Below, in pieces: positions 7,799-16,248 of a stretch of DNA of 42,943 nt. This stretch comes from Thermodesulfobacteriota bacterium. GTDB lineage: Bacteria; Desulfobacterota; BSN033; UBA1163. The translations under genes and the position numbers were made by a program. Position 1 is the first letter of the stretch; each line of letters starts with the position of its first letter. Below the pieces are notes generated by a model. The model had not been told where the DNA came from, made no database searches, and saw only the letters and a list, made by a program, of their open reading frames with translations. The stretch lies in NCBI GenBank assembly GCA_030024065.1, contig JASEIE010000003.1, positions 1-42,943 of the forward strand, given 5' to 3'.

Positions 7799-7821
7799 CC
7801 CTCCCCCATCAAGGGGGAGGG
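7799..7821. repeat. Perfect 9-bp G/C hairpin between leuC and leuD
   Basis: CCCTCCCCC (7799-7807), loop ATCAA, then GGGGGAGGG (7813-7821). It sits in the 88-bp leuC-leuD spacer. No T-run follows in the minus-strand direction. It may be a dispersed repeat or an mRNA stability or attenuation structure. Confidence 0.6.
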
Positions 7822-7834
7822 AAATCAGTGGTAT

Positions 7835-9115
7835 TTATTTCTTTACTACTTCTTCGGGATGACAGATCCTTCCTCTAACGGCACTCGCTGCTGCCACAGC
7901 AGGATTGCAAAGATAGACTTCGCTTTCGGGATGGCCCATCCTTCCACGAAAGTTTCGATTCGTCGTTGCCAAGGCCCTCTCTCCTTCTGCCAGGACACCC
8001 ATATGGCCACCGATACAGGGGCCGCAGGTGGGCGTGCTGATCACCGCCCCTGCCGAGAGAAAGATTTCGAAAAGCCCTTCCTTTAAGGCCTGCCGATAGA
8101 TCTCCTGAGTGGCCGGGAGGATAATGAGCCTTAACGTAGGGGCAATCTTCTTCCCCTTTAAAATTCTCCCTGCTGTCCTTAAATCGTCGAGATGGCCATT
8201 GGTGCAGGAGCCGATCACAACCTGATCGATCTCAATCTTTCCACATTCCCTCACATCCTTGACATTGGAGGGAATGTGGGGAAGCGCCACCTGAGGATGG
8301 ATCTTTGAGAGATCGTACTCCCTCACCTCAGCATAGTGCGCCCCCGGGTCACTTCGATAGATTTTGTAAGGCCTTCCGGATCTGGATTTGATAAATTTCA
8401 GCGTGATTTCATCCGGTTCGATAATCCCGTTCTTTCCGCCGGCCTCGACGGCCATATTAGCCATGGTGAAGCGGCTCGACATGGGAAGCCGTCTGATCGC
8501 CTCACCGCAAAACTCCATCGCCTGGTAGAGGGCGCCATCCACACCGATGTCGCCAATGGTGTAGAGGATCAGGTCCTTACCCGAGACCCAGGGATTGATT
8601 CTCCCCTGGTAGAGAAGTTTGAGGCTCTCCGGAACCTTGAGCCATAGCCTTCCGGTTGCCATGGCAGCTCCGAGATCCGTGCTTCCCACACCGGTTGAAA
8701 AAGCGCCCAAACCTCCATAGGTGCAGGTATGGCTGTCAGCGCCAATCACCACCTCTCCGGGAAGAACCAGACCTTTTTCCGGAAGTAGGACGTGTTCGAT
8801 CCCTGCCTTTCCAATCTCGAAAAAATGGGTGAGGCGCTGGGTTTTTGCAAACTCGCGGAGGATCTTACACTGTTCCGCAGAGGGAATGTCCTTGGCAGGG
8901 GTGAAGTGATCGGGAACGAGAACGACACGGTCCCGATGAAAAACCCTTTTTACTCCGATCTCGTTAAAAGCCTGGATGGCAAGGGGTGCGGTGATGTCAT
9001 TCGCAAGGGCGAGGTCGACCCGGACATCGATCAGCTCGCCGGGGGAGACCACTTTTTTGCCTGTATGGGCGGCAAGAATCTTTTCCGTGATGGTCATGGG
9101 ATGTTTTGTTTTCAT
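7835..9115 (-). CDS. leuC: 3-isopropylmalate dehydratase large subunit
   Basis: This is the aconitase-fold catalytic subunit that pairs with LeuD. The three cysteine ligands of the [4Fe-4S] cluster are visible: Cys304 (GSCTNGHLDD), and Cys364 and Cys367 (TCGPCIGGH). ADSHTCTYGG near residue 126 is the other family signature. At 426 aa it belongs to the shorter LeuC2/homoaconitase-like class, which matches the short LeuD. Translation may start at Met1 or at Met7 (MTITEKIL). It follows leuA after a 204-bp repeat-bearing gap. Confidence 0.94.
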   Translation of the reverse strand: MKTKHPMTITEKILAAHTGKKVVSPGELIDVRVDLALANDITAPLAIQAFNEIGVKRVFHRDRVVLVPDHFTPAKDIPSAEQCKILREFAKTQRLTHFFEIGKAGIEHVLLPEKGLVLPGEVVIGADSHTCTYGGLGAFSTGVGSTDLGAAMATGRLWLKVPESLKLLYQGRINPWVSGKDLILYTIGDIGVDGALYQAMEFCGEAIRRLPMSSRFTMANMAVEAGGKNGIIEPDEITLKFIKSRSGRPYKIYRSDPGAHYAEVREYDLSKIHPQVALPHIPSNVKDVRECGKIEIDQVVIGSCTNGHLDDLRTAGRILKGKKIAPTLRLIILPATQEIYRQALKEGLFEIFLSAGAVISTPTCGPCIGGHMGVLAEGERALATTNRNFRGRMGHPESEVYLCNPAVAAASAVRGRICHPEEVVKK

Positions 9116-9159
9116 ATTCTTCCATTTAATGAAGTATTGGGCATAGCGTCAAGAGAAAT

Positions 9160-9260
9160 ACCAAATTCCAAGCACCAAATTTCAAATAAATTTCAATCAC
9201 CCAAATTCGAAACAAAATCTGTTTGGTCATTTGAAATTGGAATTTGGAGCTTATTTGGGA
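9160..9260. repeat. AATTTGG-unit inverted repeat between leuA and leuC
   Basis: The left arm CCAAATTCCAAGCACCAAAT and what follows pairs with the right arm ...TTTGAAATTGGAATTTGG. Both arms consist of degenerate AATTTGG or CCAAATT units. It fills most of 9116-9319; nothing coding is seen there. A related structure lies upstream of lolC at 27271-27390. Confidence 0.65.
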
Positions 9261-9264
9261 TTTG

Positions 9265-9284
9265 CCTGCCTGCCGGTAGGCAGG
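9265..9284. repeat. CCTGCCT/AGGCAGG mini-palindrome, copy 1
   Basis: A 7-bp stem CCTGCCT/AGGCAGG with a GCCGGT loop. Two more copies occur at 17448-17467 (opposite orientation) and 24027-24045 (loop one base shorter). Confidence 0.75.
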
Positions 9285-9319
9285 GAATTTGTAATTTGGG
9301 ATTTTGCCAGCCATGCCCT

Positions 9320-10846
9320 TTACATCCCCACCAGTTTCTGTTTTTTGAATTCGATCTTGTTGAGGGCATTGATATAGGCCTTGGCACTGGCCACGATCAC
9401 ATCGGTGTCCGCACCCTGACCAATAACCGTGTTGCCTTTTTCCAGGAGTTTCACCGTCACCTCTCCCTGGGCCTCTGTTCCACTGGTGATGGCATTGATG
9501 GCAAACTGCAGGAGTTTCGACCTGGTGCGGGTGATCTTCTTGATTGTTTTAAATGTGGCATCCACAGGCCCATCGCCAAACCCTGCCTCCTGAATCAGCT
9601 TTCCATCCACCTCCATCTGAACGGTGGCTGTCGGCACGGTCACGTTTCCGGCAATGACATTGAGATAGACCAGTTTGAAGCGGTGGGGCATTCGAAGGAT
9701 TTCCTCCGCAACGATGGACTCAATATCCTCATCGAAGATATCCCGTTTTTTATCCGCCAGATATTTGAATCGGGTGAAGGCCCGCTCCATCTCTGCTTCG
9801 GAAAGCCGATATCCCAGTTCCTTTAACCTCTCCCTGAAGGCATGCCGCCCGGAGAGTTTCCCCAGGACAAGAGAGGTCTTCGGAATACCCACGGATTCCG
9901 GTGTCATAATTTCATAGGTCAGTTTCTCCTTCAGGATGCCGTCCTGATGAATTCCGGATTCATGGGCAAAGGCATTCGCCCCGACCACCGCCTTGTTGGG
10001 CTGAACAACCATGCCGGTGATCTTCGAAACCAGACGGCTGGTGGTGTAAATATGCCTGGAGATGACTCTCGAATGAAAACCGAACAGATCTTTCCTCGTT
10101 CGGATGGCCATGACCACCTCTTCGAGGGAGGTATTGCCTGCCCTTTCCCCGATTCCATTGATCGTACACTCCACCTGCCGGGCGCCGTTCTGGATGGCTG
10201 CGAGGGAGTTTGCTACCGCCAGGCCGAGATCGTTATGGCAGTGAACACTCAGGACAACCTTCTCCATTCCCTTTACCCTCTGCCTGAGGGTTCGGATCAA
10301 TTCCCCGAATTCGGAGGGGATGGCATAGCCCACCGTGTCGGGGATGTTGATGGTGGTGGCCCCGGCCTCAATGGCCGCGCCGCAGACAGCAGAGAGAAAT
10401 TCGACATCCGATCGGGTCGCATCCATGGCTGAAAATTCGACATTGGGCGTATAACGTTTTGCCTTGGCAACCGACTGGGCAGCAATCCGGATCACTTCCT
10501 GCTTCGATATCTTCAACTGATGTGTGAGATGGATATCCGAGGTCGAGATGAAGGTGTGGAGCCGGGGATATTTAGCTCCTTTGACTGCCTCCCAGGCCCG
10601 ATCAATATCCTTTGGATTTGTTCTGGACAGGGCAGCTACTTCCGAACGCTTGATGGTCCTGGAAATGGCCCTGACCGCCTCGAAATCTCCTTCTGAGGAA
10701 ATGGGGAAGCCTGCTTCGATGATGTCCACATTCAGTTTTTCCAGTTGCTCGGCAATCCTCACCTTTTCCGCCACATTCATTGTCGCCCCGGGGGATTGCT
10801 CTCCGTCACGCAGGGTGGTATCAAAGATTTTAACAAGCTTGCTCAT
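9320..10846 (-). CDS. leuA: 2-isopropylmalate synthase
   Basis: It condenses acetyl-CoA with 2-oxoisovalerate, the first committed step of leucine synthesis. The HMGL-like TIM barrel opens with FDTTLRDGEQSPGATM (residues 8-23), and the metal-binding HCHNDLGLAVANS is near residue 203. GIGERAGNTSLEEVVMA and the HESGIHQDG motif follow. The C-terminal 130 residues form the allosteric LeuA dimer domain, so feedback inhibition by leucine is expected. The 508-aa length fits the type I enzyme. Citramalate synthase is a related alternative but fits less well. It is 54 bp downstream of lpxK, the last gene of the lipid A run, with no terminator seen between them. Confidence 0.95.
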   Translation of the reverse strand: MSKLVKIFDTTLRDGEQSPGATMNVAEKVRIAEQLEKLNVDIIEAGFPISSEGDFEAVRAISRTIKRSEVAALSRTNPKDIDRAWEAVKGAKYPRLHTFISTSDIHLTHQLKISKQEVIRIAAQSVAKAKRYTPNVEFSAMDATRSDVEFLSAVCGAAIEAGATTINIPDTVGYAIPSEFGELIRTLRQRVKGMEKVVLSVHCHNDLGLAVANSLAAIQNGARQVECTINGIGERAGNTSLEEVVMAIRTRKDLFGFHSRVISRHIYTTSRLVSKITGMVVQPNKAVVGANAFAHESGIHQDGILKEKLTYEIMTPESVGIPKTSLVLGKLSGRHAFRERLKELGYRLSEAEMERAFTRFKYLADKKRDIFDEDIESIVAEEILRMPHRFKLVYLNVIAGNVTVPTATVQMEVDGKLIQEAGFGDGPVDATFKTIKKITRTRSKLLQFAINAITSGTEAQGEVTVKLLEKGNTVIGQGADTDVIVASAKAYINALNKIEFKKQKLVGM

Positions 10847-10900
10847 CGTCTTTCCTTCCCTTGAATCATCAATACCAATCCATCCTTCATAACTTAAAAA

Positions 10901-11974
10901 TCAAAATAATTCCATCACCCTTTTAAAAAACCCTTCTTCCTCCCAGATATTCACTTCGATGCAAAGGGCCCGGAGGGGGAGACGGTCGATATTCAACTTA
11001 TTTAATTTTACCATATCCTTCTCCGTTGTCACAACCCAATCCGCCTCTTTAGCTTTACTCCAAATGGAGGTCAAATCTTTGGCTGTGTAGGAATGGTGAT
11101 CCGGATAGATCATCTCCTGCACAACCTCCATCCCGCATTTCCTCAACAGGGAAGAGAGGGAGCCGGGATCAGCGATCCCTGAGAGGGCGAGGACCTTTTT
11201 CCCCTTCATGGAATGGATCTCCTCCCACTCTCCCTCAGGGCCAATCAGCCCCAGAGGTTCGTAGTGGCTGTGGAATACCTGTGCAGAGGGATGGGCGTGA
11301 AGGAGTATTTCTTCGAGAGGTTGACACGCCCCGGGATGTTTAGCTTTGGTCAGGAGGAAGAGATCGGCCCTGCGGAGATGAGAGAGGGGTTCTCTCAGGG
11401 CTCCCCTCGGCAGGAGGTGTGGGTCTCCAAAACCGGTTTGCGAGTCGATGAGCAGGATGTTTAAATCACGATGAAGTTGGAGATGCTGATACCCATCGTC
11501 CAGTAGCAGTCCCCGAATGCCGAATCGCTGAAGAGCGATTTTCCCATTTGCGAAACGGTCTTTTCCAATAAAGACCGGGATCCCCTTGAGGGATTCTGCC
11601 ATCAAGAAGGGTTCATCGCCTGATTCCTCAGGCGAGAGAAAAAGGGTTTGGCCATCGCTCACCAGTGGTCCGGAGGGTCTCCTTCCTTTATAACCTCTGC
11701 TCAGAATGGCCACAGGAATTCCCCTCTGCATCAACCCCTTTGCCAGCGCCATCGCGTGAGGAGTCTTTCCGGTTCCGCCTGCGGTGATATTGCCCACACT
11801 GATGACCGGACAGGGAAGGGTTTTTGTTTTCAATAATCCAAAGGAGTAGAGGAGGGATCTTGCCCGAACGGCTCCTCCATAAGGGAGGGAGAGAAGGTAA
11901 AGGGGAAAGAGAAATGTTTTTACCCGGAAGCTTTTCTCTCTCTGATAAAGGAATTGATCGATGCGACAGTTCAT
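10901..11974 (-). CDS. lpxK: Tetraacyldisaccharide 4'-kinase
   Basis: It phosphorylates the 4' position of the lipid A disaccharide at the inner membrane. The P-loop GNITAGGTGKTP spans residues 61-72, and the membrane-associated N-terminal helix precedes it. The frame is open back to 12052, but residues upstream of MNCRIDQFLYQ are a translation of TTCGGAA-type repeat DNA. I therefore place the start at 11974, giving 357 aa, a normal LpxK length. It is the last lipid A gene of the run and follows waaA across that repeat. Confidence 0.92.
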   Translation of the reverse strand: MNCRIDQFLYQREKSFRVKTFLFPLYLLSLPYGGAVRARSLLYSFGLLKTKTLPCPVISVGNITAGGTGKTPHAMALAKGLMQRGIPVAILSRGYKGRRPSGPLVSDGQTLFLSPEESGDEPFLMAESLKGIPVFIGKDRFANGKIALQRFGIRGLLLDDGYQHLQLHRDLNILLIDSQTGFGDPHLLPRGALREPLSHLRRADLFLLTKAKHPGACQPLEEILLHAHPSAQVFHSHYEPLGLIGPEGEWEEIHSMKGKKVLALSGIADPGSLSSLLRKCGMEVVQEMIYPDHHSYTAKDLTSIWSKAKEADWVVTTEKDMVKLNKLNIDRLPLRALCIEVNIWEEEGFFKRVMELF

Positions 11975-11979
11975 ATTAA

Positions 11980-12090
11980 ATTCGGATTTCGGATTGCGGA
12001 TTTCGGAATGAAATGTTTCAGGTCTTGGGTTTAAGGTTTTAACCGGAAACAAAACTTAATTCCGCAATCCGCATTCTACATTCCGCATTC
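11980..12090. repeat. TTCGGAA-unit inverted repeat between waaA and lpxK
   Basis: The left arm is ATTCGGATTTCGGATTGCGG and further units; the right arm is ATTCCGCAATCCGCATTC and further units. A second copy lies at 14171-14270 between msbA and the acyltransferase. Read in frame, this DNA creates a false N-terminal extension on lpxK. Confidence 0.7.
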
Positions 12091-13387
12091 AGGTGAGGAA
12101 AGGTCTTATCTCCTCAAAGATCCTTTCGGTGGCTCCGCGATGTTTCTGGAGAAATCGATAACCTTTTTCTCCGACCTCATTTCGTGCCTTTTCATCGGAA
12201 AGAAGGCGCTTCAATTGAGAAGCGAGATCCTCTTTTCCGCTTACCTGGATGGCTCCCCCTTCCGCAATCAGATGGCGGGAGATTTCGACGAAGTTAAACA
12301 TATGAGGACCGAAGAGGACACATTTTTTGAAGAAGAGAGGCTCCAGGGGATTGTGGCCGCCCACCGGGACAAGGCTTCCACCGATGAAGATTAGAGTCCC
12401 GAGGCTGTAAAGGCTCATCAATTCGCCCATCGTATCCAGAAGAATCACCCCGGATCTCTCCGTTGAGTCTTTTTCCCCAGACCGGGATAGATTTGCAGCA
12501 ATGGATGTCCTTCTCTTCCAGGAGAGGGATTCCTTTTCTAATATCCTCTCCACTTCCTCCAGGCGATCGAGATGGCGTGGGGCCAGGATGAGGATGAGCC
12601 GGGGATTGTGTTCTCTCAGGTCTTTGAAGAGGCTGATGAGGATCTCTTCCTCCCCGGAGTGGGTCGAACCTGCGATGAGGATGGGATCGTTTCTCTGAAG
12701 GCTGAGGGATATGGACATTTCAACCATGGCCTCCTCGGTGAGGGGTAAAAAAGCCTGGTCAAATTTTATGTTTCCCACCACCTTGGTCTTATCCGGCGGG
12801 GCCCCGATTTCAATGATCCGGCCTCGATCTTCCTCGGTCTGCATCAGAAAGAAGGAGACATATTCCAGACATCTCTTAAAAAAGGATTTTAAGAAGAGGT
12901 ATCCCCGGAATGACTTTTCGGAGATCCTTCCATTGAAGAGGACAATAGGAATTTTTCTCCTGCCGCAGGAGTGGAGAAGGTTAGGCCAGAGCTCTGTTTC
13001 GGCAACGAGGAGGAGACGGGGATCAATTCTTCGGAGGGCTCTCCGGATGGTGAAAGGATGGTCAACGGGAAAGAAGAGAACCTGATCGGCTTCAGGGATG
13101 AGGGTTTTAGCGGTCTCGTTTCCCGTAGAGGTCATCGTGGTCAGGATGATTTCACAGTGAGGGACCCCTCTTTTGATCCTTTTCAGGAGGGGAACAGAAC
13201 AGAGCACCTCTCCCACGGAGGCGGCGTGGACCCAGATCGGCTTTTTAAACGATCGATGCGGAAGAAAGCCCATCCGCTGGACCCACTTTTTTCGAAACCG
13301 CTTTTGGATGAGGCTTCGCAGAAGGAGGTAGGGAATAGCGGAGAGAAGAAGGAATGTGAGAAGAATGTTGTATATCATGAAAATCAT
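12089..13387 (-). CDS. waaA: 3-deoxy-D-manno-octulosonic acid (Kdo) transferase
   Basis: It transfers Kdo from CMP-Kdo onto lipid IVA at the cytoplasmic side of the inner membrane. A single N-terminal hydrophobic anchor (residues 4-24) precedes the GT-B fold. WVHAASVGEVLC (52-63) carries the conserved catalytic Glu60. TMTSTGNETAK and the C-terminal GGSLVPVGGHNPLEP are family hallmarks, and the 432-aa length is typical. Starts at 13387 and 13378 are both possible. No ribosome-binding site is visible, because a REP-like element ends 9 bp upstream. Whether it adds one or two Kdo units cannot be told. Confidence 0.94.
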   Translation of the reverse strand: MIFMIYNILLTFLLLSAIPYLLLRSLIQKRFRKKWVQRMGFLPHRSFKKPIWVHAASVGEVLCSVPLLKRIKRGVPHCEIILTTMTSTGNETAKTLIPEADQVLFFPVDHPFTIRRALRRIDPRLLLVAETELWPNLLHSCGRRKIPIVLFNGRISEKSFRGYLFLKSFFKRCLEYVSFFLMQTEEDRGRIIEIGAPPDKTKVVGNIKFDQAFLPLTEEAMVEMSISLSLQRNDPILIAGSTHSGEEEILISLFKDLREHNPRLILILAPRHLDRLEEVERILEKESLSWKRRTSIAANLSRSGEKDSTERSGVILLDTMGELMSLYSLGTLIFIGGSLVPVGGHNPLEPLFFKKCVLFGPHMFNFVEISRHLIAEGGAIQVSGKEDLASQLKRLLSDEKARNEVGEKGYRFLQKHRGATERIFEEIRPFLT

Positions 13388-13395
13388 AAAAGGTT

Positions 13396-13502
13396 AAAAA
13401 GGGGACAGGCTACTTTTTTAATCAAAAGGAGTTTTTATCAAAAAACCTACCAATGAAAGGAATGGAGTTATAAAAATAAAAAAGTAGCCTGTCCCCTTTT
13501 TT
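13396..13502. repeat. REP-like inverted repeat (AAAGGGGACAGGCTAC arms), copy 1
   Basis: The left arm AAAGGGGACAGGCTACTTTT (within 13396-13419) and the right arm AAAAGTAGCCTGTCCCCTTT (within 13478-13502) are perfect inverse complements of more than 20 bp around a 58-bp centre. A second copy is at 30483-30581. The right arm and centre code for the last 26 residues of the acyltransferase gene. Confidence 0.9.
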
Positions 13503-14159
13503 CGAATCAAAATAGTGGTCTGCCTGCTCGGTCAACTCGTTGAGCCGTCTTTCCAAAAGCAGTCTCTTTTCCTCAAGATGGGCCCGATCTCCATTACGAT
13601 CAACAATAATCGGTTCTCCCCAGATGAATACCCCTTTGGAGAAAGGATAGGGGAGAAGAAACCGGTCCCAGGTTTTAAAGATCTTTCTTTTGGATGCATT
13701 AAATGTCAACGGGATGATCGGTCTTCCCGTCAGCTTGGCCAACTCGATCACACCGACCTGTACCTGATGACGGGGTCCCCTCGGCCCATCTGGAGCAATG
13801 CCGATATCGGATCCATGAGCCTTGACCATCTGCTTGAAACCTGAGAAGCCTTTCCGCGTCGTTGAACCCAAAATAGCATGGAACCCAAACCGCTTCAGGG
13901 CCTTTCCCACCACCTGACCATCCCGATGGGGAGAGACAAGAAAGCTTAATTTTTTTCCTTTGTAGATGATGGGCATCATCAATAGCCTTCCATGCCATAA
14001 GGCCCCGATGGCAGGAATTCCTTTCTCCCAGAATGATCTCGGAATCTCCGGATGAATCTCTATAAACCGCATCGTCCGGCCCAGGAGCTTGATGGCCCAA
14101 AAGGCAAGCCAGGCACCGATCCAGGAGACCATTTTTTTCTTCAAAGTTTTAAGGACCAT
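13422..14159 (-). CDS. DUF374 lysophospholipid acyltransferase-like protein
   Basis: This membrane-bound acyltransferase of the DUF374 family sits inside the lipid A gene run, so a role in acylating lipid A or a lipid precursor is inferred. The HxxxxD-type motif appears as PHRDGQ near residue 78, and APDGPRGPRHQVQVG near residue 122 is the second family block. The native protein should end near QADHYF. From the following KKGDR onward, 26 residues are encoded by a REP-like element (13396-13502), and the stop codon lies in that element's loop. The C-terminus therefore appears to have been replaced by repeat insertion. It is followed by waaA and preceded by msbA. Confidence 0.85.
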   Translation of the reverse strand: MVLKTLKKKMVSWIGAWLAFWAIKLLGRTMRFIEIHPEIPRSFWEKGIPAIGALWHGRLLMMPIIYKGKKLSFLVSPHRDGQVVGKALKRFGFHAILGSTTRKGFSGFKQMVKAHGSDIGIAPDGPRGPRHQVQVGVIELAKLTGRPIIPLTFNASKRKIFKTWDRFLLPYPFSKGVFIWGEPIIVDRNGDRAHLEEKRLLLERRLNELTEQADHYFDSKKGDRLLFYFYNSIPFIGRFFDKNSF

Positions 14160-14170
14160 CGCATTTATTT

Positions 14171-14270
14171 CAGAATTCGGAATGCGGAATTCGGAATTTT
14201 TTTCATTCGGAACATGAAATGAAGATTTAAATCTTATTCCGCATTCTACATTCCGCTATTCGCCATCCGA
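14171..14270. repeat. TTCGGAA-unit inverted repeat between msbA and the acyltransferase
   Basis: The left arm GAATTCGGAATGCGGAATTC pairs with the right arm ATTCCGCATTCTACATTCCG. It shares its unit and the phrase GCATTCTACATTCCGC with the repeat at 11980-12090. It ends at the msbA stop codon (14271). Confidence 0.7.
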
Positions 14271-16040
14271 TTAGTAGACTTCCTTCGTTTTGGCCTCCTT
14301 CCGAACCCTCATTCCGTCATCCTTGAACTGAAGATGGTAGAGTCGCCGGTATTCACCATTGAGAGCAATCAATTCCTCGTGGGTTCCCTGCTCTACAATA
14401 AGGCCTCCGGAGAGGACGATGATCCTGTGGGCATTGCGGATGGTGGCGAGTCGATGGGCGATGACGAAGACAGTCCGTCCTGTCATCAATTTTTCGAGGG
14501 CATGTTGAACCTCTGTTTCAGAATCAGAGTCGAGAGAGGAGGTGGCTTCATCCAGGATGAGGATGGGAGCATTCTTTAAGAGGGCCCTGGCGATGGAGAG
14601 GCGCTGTCGTTCCCCGCCGGAAAGTTTAACCCCCTGTTCACCGACAATGGTTTCATATCCCTGAGGAAACCTCTGGATGAAAGGGTGGGCATTGGCGGCT
14701 TTTGCGGCTTCAATGATCTCCTGATCCAGGCATTTCAGTCTCCCATAGGCGATATTATTTCGAACCGTATCATTAAAAAGGATCGTCTGCTGGGTGACCA
14801 GACCGATCTGTTCCCTTAAGGACCGGAGGGTGACCTTTCGAATATCCATCCCATCGATGAGAACCTGGCCTTTTTCCACGTCGTAGAACCGGGGCAACAG
14901 ATTGACCAGAGAGGTCTTTCCTGCGCCGCTCATCCCCACCAGGGCGATCACCTCTCCCATCTTGACCTGCAGGGAGATCTCTTTGAGTACGGCCTCCTCT
15001 CCATATTTAAAGGTGACCTTCTGAAATTCGATCCCCTTTGATATGGGAGGGAGAGGAGTAGCTCCCTCTTCGTCCATGATGTCGGGGATGGTATCGAGGA
15101 GCTCAAAGACCCTTACTGCAGCTGCGAGACCCTCCTGGACCTCGAGGTTGACCTTGCTCAAATTCCTGATGGGCGCATAGAGCATGACGAGAGCAGTCAT
15201 GAAAGAGAAGAACGTTCCCGGGGTGAGTTCTCCGCGGATGACACTGTACCCTCCCACCCAGACGATCGCCGCCACCCCGATTCCTCCCAGAACCTCCATC
15301 AATGGGTGCGAAAGGGCCCGGATCCTCACCCGTTTGAGAAAGATTTTTAAGTATCGTTCGTTCTCTTCAGAGAAGCGGCGTTTTTCGTAATCTTCCATAT
15401 TGAAGGCCTTGACAATCCGGTTTCCGGTAATGGTCTCATGGAGGAAGGTTGTGATGGAACCCATTCGCTGTTGACCCTTGCGGCTGAATTTCCGAAGCCT
15501 CTTACCAAATTCTATAATGGGAAAGATGGCCAGGGGGAAGATGAGGAATGCGATGATCGCCAGTTTCCAGTTTCGGTAAAAGACGACGCCTGTCAATCCC
15601 AGAATCGTAAAGGCGTCTTTGAGAAGACCGGTGATGGCATTGGACACCGATCCCTGGATGAGGTTGACATCATTGGTGATGCGGGAGATAAGGACTCCGG
15701 TGGGAGTCTGGGTGAAGAAAGAGAGGGAAAGGTTTTGAAGATGATTGTATAGTTTCTCCCTCATGTTCGCTACAATCCTCAGTCCCACAAAGTTCATGAG
15801 ATAGGCCTGGACGTAATCGAAAGCCCCTTTGAGGAGAAAGAGAACGATGACGGCGATAGGAAGAAGAAAGAGCATCTCTTTGTCCCTTTTGAGGAAGACG
15901 TCGTCTAAGGCCGGTTTCACGAGAAAAGCCTGACCAGCGGTCAGGAGGGAGACGAAGAGCATACAACCCATCGCCAGGGCCAATTTGGCCCAATAAGGTT
16001 TGATCAATTCGAGGAGCCTTCGATAGAGAGCCATATTCAT
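14271..16040 (-). CDS. msbA: Lipid A export ABC transporter MsbA
   Basis: This is a half-transporter that dimerises and flips lipid A-core across the inner membrane. The N-terminal transmembrane domain (about residues 1-320, six helices) is fused to an ATPase domain. Walker A is GMSGAGKTS near residue 368, the signature is LSGGERQRLSIARAL near 470, and Walker B is ILILDEATSSLD near 490. The 589-aa length matches MsbA. Its location between lpxB and waaA supports lipid A as substrate over a general multidrug exporter. The upstream region is a GTTACG-family repeat. Confidence 0.92.
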   Translation of the reverse strand: MNMALYRRLLELIKPYWAKLALAMGCMLFVSLLTAGQAFLVKPALDDVFLKRDKEMLFLLPIAVIVLFLLKGAFDYVQAYLMNFVGLRIVANMREKLYNHLQNLSLSFFTQTPTGVLISRITNDVNLIQGSVSNAITGLLKDAFTILGLTGVVFYRNWKLAIIAFLIFPLAIFPIIEFGKRLRKFSRKGQQRMGSITTFLHETITGNRIVKAFNMEDYEKRRFSEENERYLKIFLKRVRIRALSHPLMEVLGGIGVAAIVWVGGYSVIRGELTPGTFFSFMTALVMLYAPIRNLSKVNLEVQEGLAAAVRVFELLDTIPDIMDEEGATPLPPISKGIEFQKVTFKYGEEAVLKEISLQVKMGEVIALVGMSGAGKTSLVNLLPRFYDVEKGQVLIDGMDIRKVTLRSLREQIGLVTQQTILFNDTVRNNIAYGRLKCLDQEIIEAAKAANAHPFIQRFPQGYETIVGEQGVKLSGGERQRLSIARALLKNAPILILDEATSSLDSDSETEVQHALEKLMTGRTVFVIAHRLATIRNAHRIIVLSGGLIVEQGTHEELIALNGEYRRLYHLQFKDDGMRVRKEAKTKEVY

Positions 16041-16043
16041 TAC

Positions 16044-16178
16044 ATAGAAAATAAAAGTCTTTAGTCTGAGGGTTAGGGTTAAGAGGCCCGTTTGGTTGAT
16101 GTGTGAGGTGGTTTGTCTAAAAATGATTAGCCCTAACCCTTTGACCTAACCCAAACTGGCTTCCTTACCTTAACCCAA
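16044..16178. repeat. GTTACG-family long palindromic repeat, divergent copy 5
   Basis: It begins with TAGAAAATAAAAGTCT, the same terminal sequence as the copies around mfd and livG, then GGGTTAGGGTTAAGAGGCCCG. The right arm contains CCCTAACCC, CCTAACCC and CCTTAACCC units. It lacks the 23-bp module and begins 3 bp upstream of the msbA start codon. Confidence 0.65.
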
Positions 16179-16191
16179 CGTATTTATTTTA

Positions 16192-16231
16192 CCCCGTTAG
16201 AAATAATGCCCCGCTGGAATTTCTAACGGGG
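16192..16231. repeat. CCCCGTTAG-family palindrome, copy 2 (40 bp, minimal)
   Basis: CCCCGTTAGAAAT and ATTTCTAACGGGG arms are separated by only 14 bp. This is the smallest of four copies and probably shows the core element. It ends 18 bp downstream of the lpxB stop codon. Confidence 0.85.
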
Positions 16232-16248
16232 TTTACTCTCTATTCCTA

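Noticed and set aside
13396..13502. REP-like hairpins as rho-independent terminators
   Set aside because: The stems are separated by more than 50 bp and lie between genes of one operon or upstream of divergent genes. They fit a mobile repeat better.
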